From: a virus
Reading direction: 5' to 3' (one strand)
DNA length: 64,000 nt
IMG/VR virus record: IMGVR_UViG_3300015360_000024
Coordinates: 124,001-188,000 of that record
Made by a program: the position numbers and the translations under genes. The notes beneath the pieces are model-generated. The model saw only the letters and a program-made list of their open reading frames with translations. It was not told the DNA's origin and searched no databases. Below, in pieces: positions 26,533 through 35,902 of this stretch (its first letter is position 1; the number at the start of each line of letters is the position of its first letter).

Positions 26533-28464
26533 ATGCCGCCAATCACGCTGAGCCCGATCTCCAACGCCACCGTAAAGGTGCGATGGAAGGAGCCGTACGC
26601 CTCGGAAGGCCTAAACCGCAAGATGGCGGTCGTGGTTCCGGCTGGTGTGTATCGCGGCCTGAAGCTTGGGGTGAGCGCCAGCAATCTATCTGTCGATTTG
26701 CTCCCTGACGCAGTCGGGGATCACGTCGCCGTTCAGGAGAGTTCCGACGGATTCCAGACGACGTATGTGGATGACACGTCTGGTACGATCACCCTGCCGC
26801 TGACGGGGTTCGCCACCAACGACGTGGTTGTGATCTGCCTGGTTATTGGTTACGCGGTCGGCGCTACAACGACGGCTGAGTTCCGTGGTTATGTGCTGGC
26901 TGACTACGATGCGCTATCGGATGCAGCCAAGAGCGACCTGGTGGTGCTCGGAACGGTTCTTCGTCCAGCAGCCGGCATTATTCCGGCGGTCAACATCACG
27001 CACGATCGTCGGACCTTGCCGTTTCTTCGTCGCACCGATGAAGCCACGCCATGGAACCCGCTGGTTCGTAACGGCGGGTTCGAGCTTGGCGCTACGAATG
27101 CGACCAATGCCGGCGCATCGCCATTCTGGACTACGTACGCCTCGAACGCGAACTTCACGATTCGTCCGGTGACGACCGAGTCTCACTCGGGCGCCAAGAG
27201 CCTGGAGATGACTGCGTCGGGTGCTGGCGCGGTGACGGCTACGATCTGGCAAGACCTGTTCATACCAGTGACGCCTGGCCGCTTCATGATGGGTCGCTTG
27301 TTCAAGAAGGTAATCCAGACAGCGACGCTATCGAGCGGCAGGATTCGGTTCACGTTCGGAGATCAGGACGGCATCAACGACGTCAACGAAGATCTGCTAT
27401 TCGATGTGTCTGCTATTGATGGATCATTCGAAGAGTTCTCTGGGATCATTAAAGTCCCTACGACTGCGCGCGTGCTCAAGGGTGTGTTCATTGTCATCGC
27501 TGGCACATATGCTGGCACCGGCCCGTGTATCCGAATTGACGATGCCCAGGCTTGGATGCAGGTTGATGCAGCCAACTGGATGGATGTCCTCGATGCTCGC
27601 GCTGGCGAGGGTGCGTTCGGAAGGCTGCTCCTTGGTACTGCGAATAGCTTTTCGACTAGTGGCGCGAAGCTGTCGAACCCCGGAAACCTTGTTGAGGTAG
27701 AGCGATCTGACTCAAACCTCCTGGTCCTCCCTCCGGCTATCTCGATTCCGGCTCGCGCTTCAGTGAGCCTCAAGTACACGTTGGTCTTTCAGAGCCTGCC
27801 GCCGGGAAATCCTGGTTATAGAAAGTACGTGTCCCGGGTTGGGCACTTGCTCGAAGTCGTGAACGCATCCTACGACTCGACGACGGATACATGGACGAAG
27901 GATGTCGCTGGCGTCAACGCGCTCAGAAGCGAAGTGGCGGCTAGCGGAGTCCTTGTTTACGAACGTATTTCTGATGTTGCCTGGTTGGATTCCGCCTGGG
28001 CTGCTCAGTACACCGTTGGAACGTCGCCTCTATTCACGCAGTCGATCAGGCACGGCGACCGCCCGCTTCAGCTGGGGTCGAACTGGTTTCAGTACGATAC
28101 GACCTCAGGTGGAGAAGATTTCGTTTTCAGGGATGGTGGCTTCATCCAGATCATGGCCGCGACGACGATTTGGATCGAGCTGCCGTTGATAGTTGGCGAT
28201 AGAGTGAAGTCGTTCACGATTCAGGTCAGCGGAAACGGTGCGTCTGATATCTCTGCGATTAGGTTTCAGCGTGCCGGTCTAGGCAGCACGTTAGCTGAGC
28301 TGACGACGGCGCTTAACAATCCTGGCGCCGGTTGGGCCAGCTATCCGTTCGCGCTGCCAGGTGGCGAGACATTGCTGGCTAATGAATCGTTCGTGATCGA
28401 GTTTGTCATCACTGGGACGATGCAGCTTGCAACTACAACGGTGATCTATGATCACCCAGTCTGA
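26533..28464 (+). CDS. Tail fibre family protein, copy 1 of 3
   Basis: A 643-residue protein. The N-terminal ~185 residues are shared with the proteins at 28477-30978 and 31255-33852 (WKEPYASEGLNRKM, G(V/I)YRGL.L, then a beta domain ending in HDRRTLP). This would be the attachment domain. Residues ~195-355 resemble a carbohydrate-binding jelly roll (LVRNGGFELGATNATNAG... through IRIDDAQAWMQ). The rest is a variable beta-rich C-terminus. Probably a receptor-binding fibre for a polysaccharide or glycan. Confidence 0.72.
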   Translation: MPPITLSPISNATVKVRWKEPYASEGLNRKMAVVVPAGVYRGLKLGVSASNLSVDLLPDAVGDHVAVQESSDGFQTTYVDDTSGTITLPLTGFATNDVVVICLVIGYAVGATTTAEFRGYVLADYDALSDAAKSDLVVLGTVLRPAAGIIPAVNITHDRRTLPFLRRTDEATPWNPLVRNGGFELGATNATNAGASPFWTTYASNANFTIRPVTTESHSGAKSLEMTASGAGAVTATIWQDLFIPVTPGRFMMGRLFKKVIQTATLSSGRIRFTFGDQDGINDVNEDLLFDVSAIDGSFEEFSGIIKVPTTARVLKGVFIVIAGTYAGTGPCIRIDDAQAWMQVDAANWMDVLDARAGEGAFGRLLLGTANSFSTSGAKLSNPGNLVEVERSDSNLLVLPPAISIPARASVSLKYTLVFQSLPPGNPGYRKYVSRVGHLLEVVNASYDSTTDTWTKDVAGVNALRSEVAASGVLVYERISDVAWLDSAWAAQYTVGTSPLFTQSIRHGDRPLQLGSNWFQYDTTSGGEDFVFRDGGFIQIMAATTIWIELPLIVGDRVKSFTIQVSGNGASDISAIRFQRAGLGSTLAELTTALNNPGAGWASYPFALPGGETLLANESFVIEFVITGTMQLATTTVIYDHPV

Positions 28465-28476
28465 TGGAGATAGAAA

Positions 28477-30978
28477 ATGCCCCCGGTAACCATCTCGGCG
28501 ATTGTTGATCTCTCGAAGGTCAAGATGAAGTGGAAGGAGACGTATGTCTCCGAGGGGCTTAACCGCAAGGTGATCCCTGCGATGCCGAAGGGTATCTACA
28601 GCGGCCTCAGGCTGATTCAGAACATCTCGTCACCACGTCAGGTTGAGGTGTCTGCTGCGCCTGACGTAACGCATGCTGCTGTCCACCAGAGCGCGACTGG
28701 ATACTCCACGACATATCACGACGTTGCTGGTGTTTCTACGATACTTGATCTGAGCAACGCGGCGCTAAACAACCAGGAGACGGTCATCGCGCTGTCGATC
28801 ACCTATGTGATCGGTGCTGATACGACGGCTAGCTGGATTGCCTATCCGATTGCTGATTGGAACGCGCTGACCGACGCGCAGAGGGCTGAGCGGATCGTCC
28901 TTGGGACGGTAAGCGTTCCAGCTCCGGCCACGAACATTACGACAGCGATGATCACTCCGAATCGTCGCACGGCGGCTTGGGAGAGTGAGTCGCCTGGCTC
29001 GGTGCCATGGTCTCCAATCGTTAAGAATCCAAGCTTCGAACATGGTGGTACAGGTTCCAGCGGCTCCGGTCAGTATCTGATCTCTGACTGGCGCAATCGG
29101 GTCGACTTGGACGTCAACGGGCGCTTTGAGTTAGGCGTGGCCACTGTTCGTTCTGGTGCCAAAAGCTTGGCCTTCAACAAGACAATTGTTGGAGCGAGTA
29201 CTGGAAAGATCGAGCAGTACCAAGAGGTTCCCGTTACCCCTGGGCAGCTGGTTCGCGTGACGGGTTGGATTAGGCAGCTCATCGCCCCGACGGGCGGGTC
29301 ATATACATTCAACGTCTACTGGGGCGATCTGGACAGCCTTGCCTCGGGGAGTCTTACCATCACCGCATCGGCGGCTGGCCTTGACGCCGCATTCCGTAAG
29401 GTTGAGTCGACGTTCAAGGTGCCGGCGGGTAAATTCGTTATCAAGACGGTCACGATCGAAGTTGTCGGTGTGACGTCTGCATCAACCGGCGTTGCCGCCG
29501 TCTTCGATGATTTTCAGGTGTTTATTGAGACCGGCTCACCGCTTACGCGGCAGGCAGCTCTCGCAAACAGCTTGCGCCAGCAAATGGTAAGCGCGCTGTT
29601 CTTCGAGGATCCTTCAACATACGCAGCCAATGGACAGCTATCAGCTCTTCTGCGTTACGACAAGTCGACGCCAGTCGGCGAAGGGTCTCTCATCGGTCAG
29701 CGCAAAGACCTCGCAGACAATTCGGCGCAGCCAGCGCTCTCATGGATGGGGCGTATCATCGACCTCGGCAAGTTCATGTTGTTCGGCTCCGCCGAGTCAA
29801 ACCAGCCTCGCATCGAGGGACCGTTTTCATCGAATGAGCCGTTCACCCTAATGTTTGAGACCAGACGCGAAGGACCAGCTGGCAAGGGGCTGCGCTTGTA
29901 CGCTGGGTATCTGTTCGGTGGCTCCACGGAACCTGGCTTCTTCTTGACGGTTAACGCAAAGCATGACGGGACGAACTGGACGAGGGACGTTAACGGCGAA
30001 GGTTCGTCTGGTGTGTATATTGACGCTGACGAGAATCGCGGCAATATTGTATCCAGCAATGGTGCACCGTGTTTGACGACTTATGTTCACAGGGCAGCTG
30101 ATCCTAATACATGGACCACATGGCAGGAGGCCGTTTCCCTTATGGGGCTAAACGATCCAGAGGGAGGATCTGCTCTCCAGACGTCACAGATCTTGATCCC
30201 TCGCTATTTTGATCAGACCAAGCCTGTTATTGTCATTAGCGGTGCGCCGGAGCCTAGAGGCCCTGTTCTACAGGGAGATGGGGATTCTATTCTGGTCGGC
30301 GGAATCGACCACGCTGGAATTTATTTCTACCCGGATTCCAGAGTGGTTCACGAGGACTTCGATGACTCGACGCTCGGCTACTACCTGCGCCAAGACATTG
30401 TTAATGTTGGCAGCACGACCCTCAGTCCAGCTAACAGCAGGGCTACGCTAGTCACAAACGCAGCCAGCGGTAGCATCAGCGTATTTCGTCCAAACGTCGC
30501 CTATCAGAACTGGGGTTCCAATGGCGGGCTGTTCAGGCTAGGTTTCCGCGCCAGGATTGCCATCGGCGGTATCACCAATACCGAGCAGTACATTGGGTAC
30601 TGGTGCCCTGGCCAGGGCAACCCGGACAACAACGCCGCATTGGCTATGGCGTTCAAGATTGTGAACGGTGTCGTGTCAGTGATTGCCGATGGTGGTGCGG
30701 CGACAGCTTCTACCGGAGTCACAGTTGGCGTCGGTCAAATTCGCTGGTTCACCCTGGTCTTCGATCCGACCAACGGAGTGGTCCAGTGGCATATAACGGG
30801 CTCTGGTGGAACCATTGCCAGTGGTATGGTCGGCGGGACTTATGGGACTCTCGCAGCCTCCGCAGAGGCCGGTGATCCAAACTATCCATTTATCGGTGTG
30901 AAGACGACAACTGCGGCAACGTCTTCGATTACGGCTGACTGTTTGACCGCCTGGATGGGCGACAGAGAGGGAATGTAA
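28477..30978 (+). CDS. Tail fibre family protein, copy 2 of 3
   Basis: An 833-residue paralogue of the preceding protein with the same N-terminal domain (MKWKETYVSEGLNRKV, GIYSGLRL) and a carbohydrate-binding-like domain starting at IVKNPSFEHGG. The C-terminal part includes a lectin-type domain (LGFRARIAIGG..., WFTLVFDPTNGVVQWHITG) with the strands of a concanavalin-like sandwich. It is preceded by GGAGA. Three similar fibres would broaden or switch host range. Confidence 0.72.
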   Translation: MPPVTISAIVDLSKVKMKWKETYVSEGLNRKVIPAMPKGIYSGLRLIQNISSPRQVEVSAAPDVTHAAVHQSATGYSTTYHDVAGVSTILDLSNAALNNQETVIALSITYVIGADTTASWIAYPIADWNALTDAQRAERIVLGTVSVPAPATNITTAMITPNRRTAAWESESPGSVPWSPIVKNPSFEHGGTGSSGSGQYLISDWRNRVDLDVNGRFELGVATVRSGAKSLAFNKTIVGASTGKIEQYQEVPVTPGQLVRVTGWIRQLIAPTGGSYTFNVYWGDLDSLASGSLTITASAAGLDAAFRKVESTFKVPAGKFVIKTVTIEVVGVTSASTGVAAVFDDFQVFIETGSPLTRQAALANSLRQQMVSALFFEDPSTYAANGQLSALLRYDKSTPVGEGSLIGQRKDLADNSAQPALSWMGRIIDLGKFMLFGSAESNQPRIEGPFSSNEPFTLMFETRREGPAGKGLRLYAGYLFGGSTEPGFFLTVNAKHDGTNWTRDVNGEGSSGVYIDADENRGNIVSSNGAPCLTTYVHRAADPNTWTTWQEAVSLMGLNDPEGGSALQTSQILIPRYFDQTKPVIVISGAPEPRGPVLQGDGDSILVGGIDHAGIYFYPDSRVVHEDFDDSTLGYYLRQDIVNVGSTTLSPANSRATLVTNAASGSISVFRPNVAYQNWGSNGGLFRLGFRARIAIGGITNTEQYIGYWCPGQGNPDNNAALAMAFKIVNGVVSVIADGGAATASTGVTVGVGQIRWFTLVFDPTNGVVQWHITGSGGTIASGMVGGTYGTLAASAEAGDPNYPFIGVKTTTAATSSITADCLTAWMGDREGM

Positions 30979-31245
30979 ATGATGGAGAACAAGATGAACG
31001 AGAAGACGATTAACAACATCCCGGTTTCCGAGGAGACCTTCAACAAGATGATCCTTCTGCAGGAGAGGTCTCGGCGGATCAATGCTGAGGCTGCTATCCT
31101 TCAGCGCGAGAAGGTCGATACCGAGGCAGCGGTTGCTGCGCTCATGGCCGAGATCGAAAAGAGCGCTCCTACCAAGGAGGGTAACGGCCTGGCACAGCAG
31201 ATTTCTGCTGTCGCTCCGGCTGCGCAGCAGACCCCGACCGCATAG
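30979..31245 (+). CDS. Small coiled-coil protein between fibre genes
   Basis: An 88-residue, highly charged helical protein (EETFNKMILLQERSRRINAEA) with Ala/Gln/Pro-rich C-terminus. It starts directly at the previous stop with GAGGGA seven bases before ATG. Its position between two fibre paralogues suggests a fibre assembly chaperone or adaptor, but no family is recognised. Confidence 0.6.
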   Translation: MMENKMNEKTINNIPVSEETFNKMILLQERSRRINAEAAILQREKVDTEAAVAALMAEIEKSAPTKEGNGLAQQISAVAPAAQQTPTA

Positions 31246-31254
31246 GTGATTTGA

Positions 31255-33852
31255 ATGCCCACGGACATCCTCGCGCTGCCATCGAGCAGCCTCAACACGA
31301 AGTGGAAGGAGCCGTATGCCTCGGCGAGCCTCAACCGGAGGTCCGTTGGCATCACTGCGCCGGGAATCTATCGTGGTTTGAGATTGCAGCCGGATCCGTC
31401 CCTGGGCGACAGGACAATTCAGGTCGAGGCTGACCCGGATAAGCTTGATCACGTAGCCGTTTACGAGAACGACAGCGGATTCTCGGTGACGTATCGGGAC
31501 AGCACGTCAGGTGACATCATCCTGTCGCTGGCTGGATACGCCAGCGTTAATGTCGTCGTTTGTATTTTCGTGGACTATCAGACCGGCGTCTCCACGACTG
31601 GCGCCTTTCGGATCTTCACGGAGGCCGAGTTCAGCGCACTGCCTTTGGCTGTCAGTAACGCGTTGGTGATCATTGGGACTGTGACGGTTCCGGTGTCCGG
31701 TGCCATCTCGGCATCGAATATATCGCTCCTGCGTCGCACGCTTGCGTCATCGAATCTGTCACGCGGAACGATCCCCAACGCTCCGTTGGTTCGTAATCCT
31801 GGGTTCGAGTCCGGCGAGACCAATGCGACATACGCCAAATCGAGCTTGTTCTGGGACAAGTCGATGACGGTCGGCACGGGAACATGGAAGACCAGTACGG
31901 CGCAGGTCTCGACGGGCATGAAGTCCATCGAGATGAACGTGACAGCTGGACCTGTTACTGGAGAGATTTCTCAGCAGGTTGGTGTCGAGACGGCGGAGGG
32001 TGAGCTGTTCTTGATTGCCGTTACGATCAAGCAGCTGAAGACGATCTCCTCTGGAAGTTTGGTCTTCTTTTTGGAGTGGTCTGACGTCAACGACGCCTTG
32101 CTGACCACGACAACCATTGGCCTCGACGGTGGCGGAATCGACTCGTCGTTTAGGACGGTGGAGACAATCATTCCGGCACCGGCTGGTGCGTCTTCGTTGC
32201 GTTCTGTTGGTATTCGGGCAACGGGCTTCAGCCCGGCAAGCACTGGGATTTTTGGGTACGTAGATAACGTCGATGTATTCGTTGAGCCGAGAGATCCACG
32301 GTACCCGTACGCATTCGACCAAACGTTCCGTAGAGCGGTGGCCGCGACTGCTGTTTCGCTTCTGGACAGGACGGGGAATTTCGCAAGTCAGATCGCGTCC
32401 CTTCGGTTTGATCCAACAACACCGTCAGGCGAAGGTCGCGCGCTATTTGAGCCAGGCAATCCGGCTAATATTCCACCAGCGCTTGCAGTGCTTGGTAGGC
32501 TGTACAAGCTCGGATCTAGTCTCCTTGGGACTGAGGCGAATGCGCTGAAGCCGCGCGTCAGCGCCGACGTGAGCGTTGCGGTTGGTACCGAGTACACGCT
32601 CATGTGGGAGTCGGTTCGCGACGGGGAGTCTCCTGGTGGCTACACCCAGGCGGTTGCTCGTATCTATGGCGCTCCGGCTGGGCAGTGGACGCTAACAGTG
32701 AATGCTGCGTTCGACGGGACCAACTGGATCAAGGATGTCAACGGTCAAGTTGCGTACAGGACGACATTAGCGCGAGATCAATTCGTCATCTCTACCCAGA
32801 TCGGAGGCACCAACACGTGGCTCGATGCGGCTTGGGTGAAGGTGTCGGAGGCGCTTCCTGGGGCGGTCAATCTGCTGCTTGGTACAGGTTCGAACCAGTT
32901 CGTGTTCACACCGACGCAGCTCACGCACGATGCAGATATCGTCCCAGCAATCACTGGCACGTTTAGCGTTGGTTCTGCGGCCGTACAGCTCGACAAGATG
33001 TGGACGCGGCGCATTGGGCTTGGAGCCGATGGGACTGGCGCGGCTCCAGCGAACACCCCGCTTGGTCGATCACTGTCGATCATCGGAAGTCATGCTCCGT
33101 ATCAGGGCGAGTACATCAGCAAGCGGTTCGGGATATGGGGCCGTAAGGGCCTGCGTTTTGTCGATGACTTCTTCAGCGAGACGACGGTTCCCGATGGATG
33201 GAACTCTGGCTCGATTGGTGCCGGCGCCTCGATTGTTCGTGATGGATCAATACCTCATACCCTCAACGCTGTTCATACCGGAGCTGCGAATGGGACAGCG
33301 TATATCTATACGGCCAACAGCTTTCGTTTGACGGATGGCTTCGTGGCTCGTTGGAGATTGGTATGGAACAACGGCGGCACGATTGGAACTACTGGAGCTG
33401 TTGGGTTTGGTGATCCGATCGGCGGTACGAACGGCATGTCGTTTCATGCCATCGTTGACAACGTAACCTCTGGTGGTCCGTACTTCGGGACTGGATTCCG
33501 TTATGGCGGGACGCTCGATGCGACATTCAAACAGCCGGCGGGCGGAACGTTGATTGATATCGACGCCGTTACTGGATCCGGAGAAGGCGCATTCGGCAGT
33601 AACACGCTAATGCGTTGGTACACTCTCGCCGTTGTTAGTGGTGTGGCCTATTGGGAGGTCTACACGACCGAGCCAGACGGCGAGATCAATGACGACAGCT
33701 TCCTGACCGCGATCGGAAATACTGGGGCCATCACGGTTCCGTCGGGCCTCTATCCGTTTTACGTGAGCGCTCCTGGTGTCAGCGGCCTTGGCGGAACCAC
33801 AATGAAACTGGATTACTTCGAAGTGATCACCGGAGGTCGCGATGGCGGTTAA
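31255..33852 (+). CDS. Tail fibre family protein, copy 3 of 3
   Basis: An 865-residue paralogue: shared N-terminus (LNTKWKEPYASASLNRRSVG, GIYRGLRLQ), a carbohydrate-binding-like domain (LVRNPGFESGETNATYA...) and a C-terminal lectin-like sandwich (WYTLAVVSGVAYWEVYT, KLDYFEVITGG). The first and third copies share NAT elements in the sugar-binding domain. Its 3' end overlaps the start of the nucleotidyltransferase-like gene by 11 bases. Confidence 0.72.
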   Translation: MPTDILALPSSSLNTKWKEPYASASLNRRSVGITAPGIYRGLRLQPDPSLGDRTIQVEADPDKLDHVAVYENDSGFSVTYRDSTSGDIILSLAGYASVNVVVCIFVDYQTGVSTTGAFRIFTEAEFSALPLAVSNALVIIGTVTVPVSGAISASNISLLRRTLASSNLSRGTIPNAPLVRNPGFESGETNATYAKSSLFWDKSMTVGTGTWKTSTAQVSTGMKSIEMNVTAGPVTGEISQQVGVETAEGELFLIAVTIKQLKTISSGSLVFFLEWSDVNDALLTTTTIGLDGGGIDSSFRTVETIIPAPAGASSLRSVGIRATGFSPASTGIFGYVDNVDVFVEPRDPRYPYAFDQTFRRAVAATAVSLLDRTGNFASQIASLRFDPTTPSGEGRALFEPGNPANIPPALAVLGRLYKLGSSLLGTEANALKPRVSADVSVAVGTEYTLMWESVRDGESPGGYTQAVARIYGAPAGQWTLTVNAAFDGTNWIKDVNGQVAYRTTLARDQFVISTQIGGTNTWLDAAWVKVSEALPGAVNLLLGTGSNQFVFTPTQLTHDADIVPAITGTFSVGSAAVQLDKMWTRRIGLGADGTGAAPANTPLGRSLSIIGSHAPYQGEYISKRFGIWGRKGLRFVDDFFSETTVPDGWNSGSIGAGASIVRDGSIPHTLNAVHTGAANGTAYIYTANSFRLTDGFVARWRLVWNNGGTIGTTGAVGFGDPIGGTNGMSFHAIVDNVTSGGPYFGTGFRYGGTLDATFKQPAGGTLIDIDAVTGSGEGAFGSNTLMRWYTLAVVSGVAYWEVYTTEPDGEINDDSFLTAIGNTGAITVPSGLYPFYVSAPGVSGLGGTTMKLDYFEVITGGRDGG

Positions 33853-34387
33853 TTTTCCTCCGCTTACTCCAGAGGAGCGCACGGTTGTAATCGATTGGAT
33901 CAACGAGCGAGTGATCCCCTGGCCTGATGTCTGGGCCTTGCTTGATCGGGCTATCGAGCACTTCGGCTTCCGTACAGGACCGCCGGAGATGCGTGAGTAC
34001 GCGGAGAGTCTTCCGATTCAAATTGTCGGAGTCAACGGTGGTCTTTCTTGGAAGACCGAGCCGTCCTATGCCGATATTGATCTCGCTGTTGTATTGGACC
34101 GCGATTTCAATAAGGGGGATCTGGCCTTCCTGACCTGGGTTGGCAAGCAGCGGATCTCGGCAGAGGAAATCGTCATGCAGACTTCGCGCTGTACGATTCC
34201 AGGCATCGAGCTGGAGATCGATGGGGTTTGGCGACGCATCGATGTTCTGCGACCCATGAAGGAGCATGGTGGCCGACTATGGGTGTGTCCTGGGACGTGT
34301 CGTCACTGTAGTAGGTTGTTTTACGACGCCAATTTCGTTCTCGTAGGCGGTGTTATCACGCACGAATCCTGCCTCACAGGAGTCTGA
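33842..34387 (+). CDS. Nucleotidyltransferase-fold protein with zinc-type Cys cluster
   Basis: A 181-residue protein. GVNGGLSWKTEPSYADIDLAVVLD at about residues 60-83 follows the G(G/S)xS...DxDL pattern of the polymerase-beta nucleotidyltransferase superfamily, and VWRRIDVLRP near 135-145 could supply the third acidic residue. The C-terminus has CPGTCRHCSRLFYD and HESC, a likely zinc site. The substrate is unknown. It lies at the end of the fibre cluster and could modify a sugar, nucleotide or protein on virion components. The fold call is moderate. Confidence 0.5.
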   Translation: MAVNFPPLTPEERTVVIDWINERVIPWPDVWALLDRAIEHFGFRTGPPEMREYAESLPIQIVGVNGGLSWKTEPSYADIDLAVVLDRDFNKGDLAFLTWVGKQRISAEEIVMQTSRCTIPGIELEIDGVWRRIDVLRPMKEHGGRLWVCPGTCRHCSRLFYDANFVLVGGVITHESCLTGV

Positions 34388-34422
34388 TTGCGTCGCGCAC
34401 ATCATCGTGCGAAGCTTCCGCC

Positions 34423-34764
34423 GTGACCAAGCGTCTGCCAACGCAACGTGATCGGTCCGCCGGAAGAGCGGTTTCCCAGGGGGACGGAACCCCAAGGGAC
34501 GAGATCGATGAAATTACCGATCGACTGGAGATGCTTGAGGCTAATCCTCTGCCAACGCCGCCTCCGATGTCACCCCGAGATCTTAGTATGGTGATGGCCT
34601 CCTTTGAGGCTAAACTATGCGAGCTGAACAAGTCCCTGACCAAAGAAACCAGGGCAAACCGAATCACCCTTCGCAACTTCACTACCGAGTGTGAAAAGAC
34701 GAAGGAATCGGTGGAAGATCTCAACACGGAGCTGAATCTTGTCATCAGGAGAGAAGTCGGATAG
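34423..34764 (+). CDS. Coiled-coil protein, first of a coupled pair
   Basis: A 113-residue protein with GTG start. The N-terminus is basic and disordered; residues 28-113 form a charged helix with heptad repeats (ITDRLEMLEAN, LCELNKSLTKETRANR). The next gene begins inside its 3' end. Possibly part of a membrane- or tail-associated complex together with that gene; no family recognised. Confidence 0.6.
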   Translation: MTKRLPTQRDRSAGRAVSQGDGTPRDEIDEITDRLEMLEANPLPTPPPMSPRDLSMVMASFEAKLCELNKSLTKETRANRITLRNFTTECEKTKESVEDLNTELNLVIRREVG

Positions 34765-35293
34765 CTACGTCACTGCAGTTGCGACCCAACTGTTTCAGAC
34801 GCAGGCGCTTATCCAGACGCTGCTGACCGAGATTAGAGAGAACTCAACCGAACAGGCTGCGCTCAATGCGGAGCTAAAGAATCTCCGTCTAAACGTCAAC
34901 ACTCTGTCGAATATCATCCGGGGCGGCGACGGGAACACGAAGCCACTCGTCCTCGAAGTGGAGATGATGAAGCACGCCGATATTCACCTCGACAAGAGGA
35001 TTACGGCGGTGGTTGAAGACATCGAAGACCAGATTCTTTCCTTGGCAAAGAACCTGGCTGAGTCAGTTGCTCGCGCTGAAGGCAAGATTGAGGCAGCCGA
35101 TAAGTCACGGCGTGACTGGGAGGCCGCCAAGCTTGCAGCTGATACGGCGACCAATAATGCAAAGCTTGCAGCTGATACGGCGATCAGCAATGACCTGCGT
35201 CTGGATAGCCGAACTCGGTTTGCGACTAAGGCCTCAATTGTTATCGCGATCATCTCCATGATAGGAACGATCTTGGCGCTTGCTCTCAAGTAG
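34739..35293 (+). CDS. Coiled-coil protein with C-terminal membrane anchor
   Basis: A 184-residue protein starting at TTG 34739, eight bases after a GGAG. Residues ~15-150 are helical with long coiled-coil character; residues ~162-182 (ASIVIAIISMIGTILALAL) form a single C-terminal transmembrane segment. An 11-residue repeat (AKLAADTA) is present in tandem. Tail-anchored coiled coils in phages can be holin-associated or injection proteins. Overlap with the preceding coiled-coil gene suggests that the two work together. Function not known. Confidence 0.6.
   Translation: MSSGEKSDSYVTAVATQLFQTQALIQTLLTEIRENSTEQAALNAELKNLRLNVNTLSNIIRGGDGNTKPLVLEVEMMKHADIHLDKRITAVVEDIEDQILSLAKNLAESVARAEGKIEAADKSRRDWEAAKLAADTATNNAKLAADTAISNDLRLDSRTRFATKASIVIAIISMIGTILALALK
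35129..35183 (+). repeat. Short tandem direct repeat inside a coiled-coil gene
   Basis: The 22-base unit AAGCTTGCAGCTGATACGGC-GA occurs at 35129-35150 and again at 35162-35183, a 33-base period that adds one 11-residue coiled-coil unit. The copies are identical, so the expansion is recent or slippage-prone. Confidence 0.8.
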
Positions 35294-35305
35294 ACAGACA
35301 CACCA

Positions 35306-35341
35306 CGCACTTTGCTCCGCGTTCGGTCGGAAGTGCGATTT
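35306..35341 (+). terminator. Possible terminator hairpin
   Basis: CGCACTT at 35306-35312 can pair with AAGTGCG at 35331-35337, with an inner CCG/CGG pair, and ATTTT follows. The U-run is short and the loop large, so this is a weak terminator at best. The ~119-base gap to the next gene otherwise shows no gene. Confidence 0.35.
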
Positions 35342-35412
35342 TGGGGTAGCGCAGCCGGCCTGAAACGAGCGTCTATCTAGTGTATAGGTAGCGTTGTAAG
35401 AGGAGAATCACC

Positions 35413-35808
35413 ATGGGCGTTCGCGTCACCTTTGAAGTTCTTGTACAGATTTCGGAGAATACCCAAGAACTCAAGGAGCTTGGAAAGAGCCCTCCTTGGA
35501 AGGGAACGTCGGATCTACTGGACGACGGTGGGACATGGCGGCAGAGGATTGTTGCCGGTGCCGTCAACGTACCCGTAGATCTGAATGGTCTAGCCAATGG
35601 ACGCCTGCTTGCCATCAAGACCAACCAGACCATCACGTTCAGGAAGAACCTGATTGGCGGCGAGCCTTGGACGATTCGCCCAATGGGCACAGGAGCCCTG
35701 GATGGTGTGTTTTTGGCGACAACAGACGGAATTACGTCGCTCTTCTTTTCTAACGCCGGATCCCTTGATGCCGAAGTGACCATCTCCATAGGTGGAATGG
35801 TCGTCTAG
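35413..35808 (+). CDS. Small virion-type protein
   Basis: A 131-residue beta-rich protein with a strong ribosome site (AGAGGAGAA). It includes DDGGTWRQRIVAGAVNVPVDL and ends in VTISIGGMVV. The pattern suggests a decoration or fibre-tip protein, but I do not recognise it. The ~94 bases after it hold short inverted repeats (GGGCC/GGCCC near 35868) and no gene. Confidence 0.65.
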   Translation: MGVRVTFEVLVQISENTQELKELGKSPPWKGTSDLLDDGGTWRQRIVAGAVNVPVDLNGLANGRLLAIKTNQTITFRKNLIGGEPWTIRPMGTGALDGVFLATTDGITSLFFSNAGSLDAEVTISIGGMVV

Positions 35809-35902
35809 ATCTCGGTTGCTTGCGTAAACCAAGGCAAAAGGTTAGCTTTCGCTGAGTTCGAACCCGGGCCGTTGGCCCAAGACAGAAAATCTGGAGAAGA
35901 CC

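Noticed and set aside
35855-35870. TTCGAAC with flanking G/C reminiscent of a tRNA T-arm
   Set aside because: The bases on either side do not pair as a T-stem, and no acceptor, D or anticodon arm can be drawn in the ~94-base gap.
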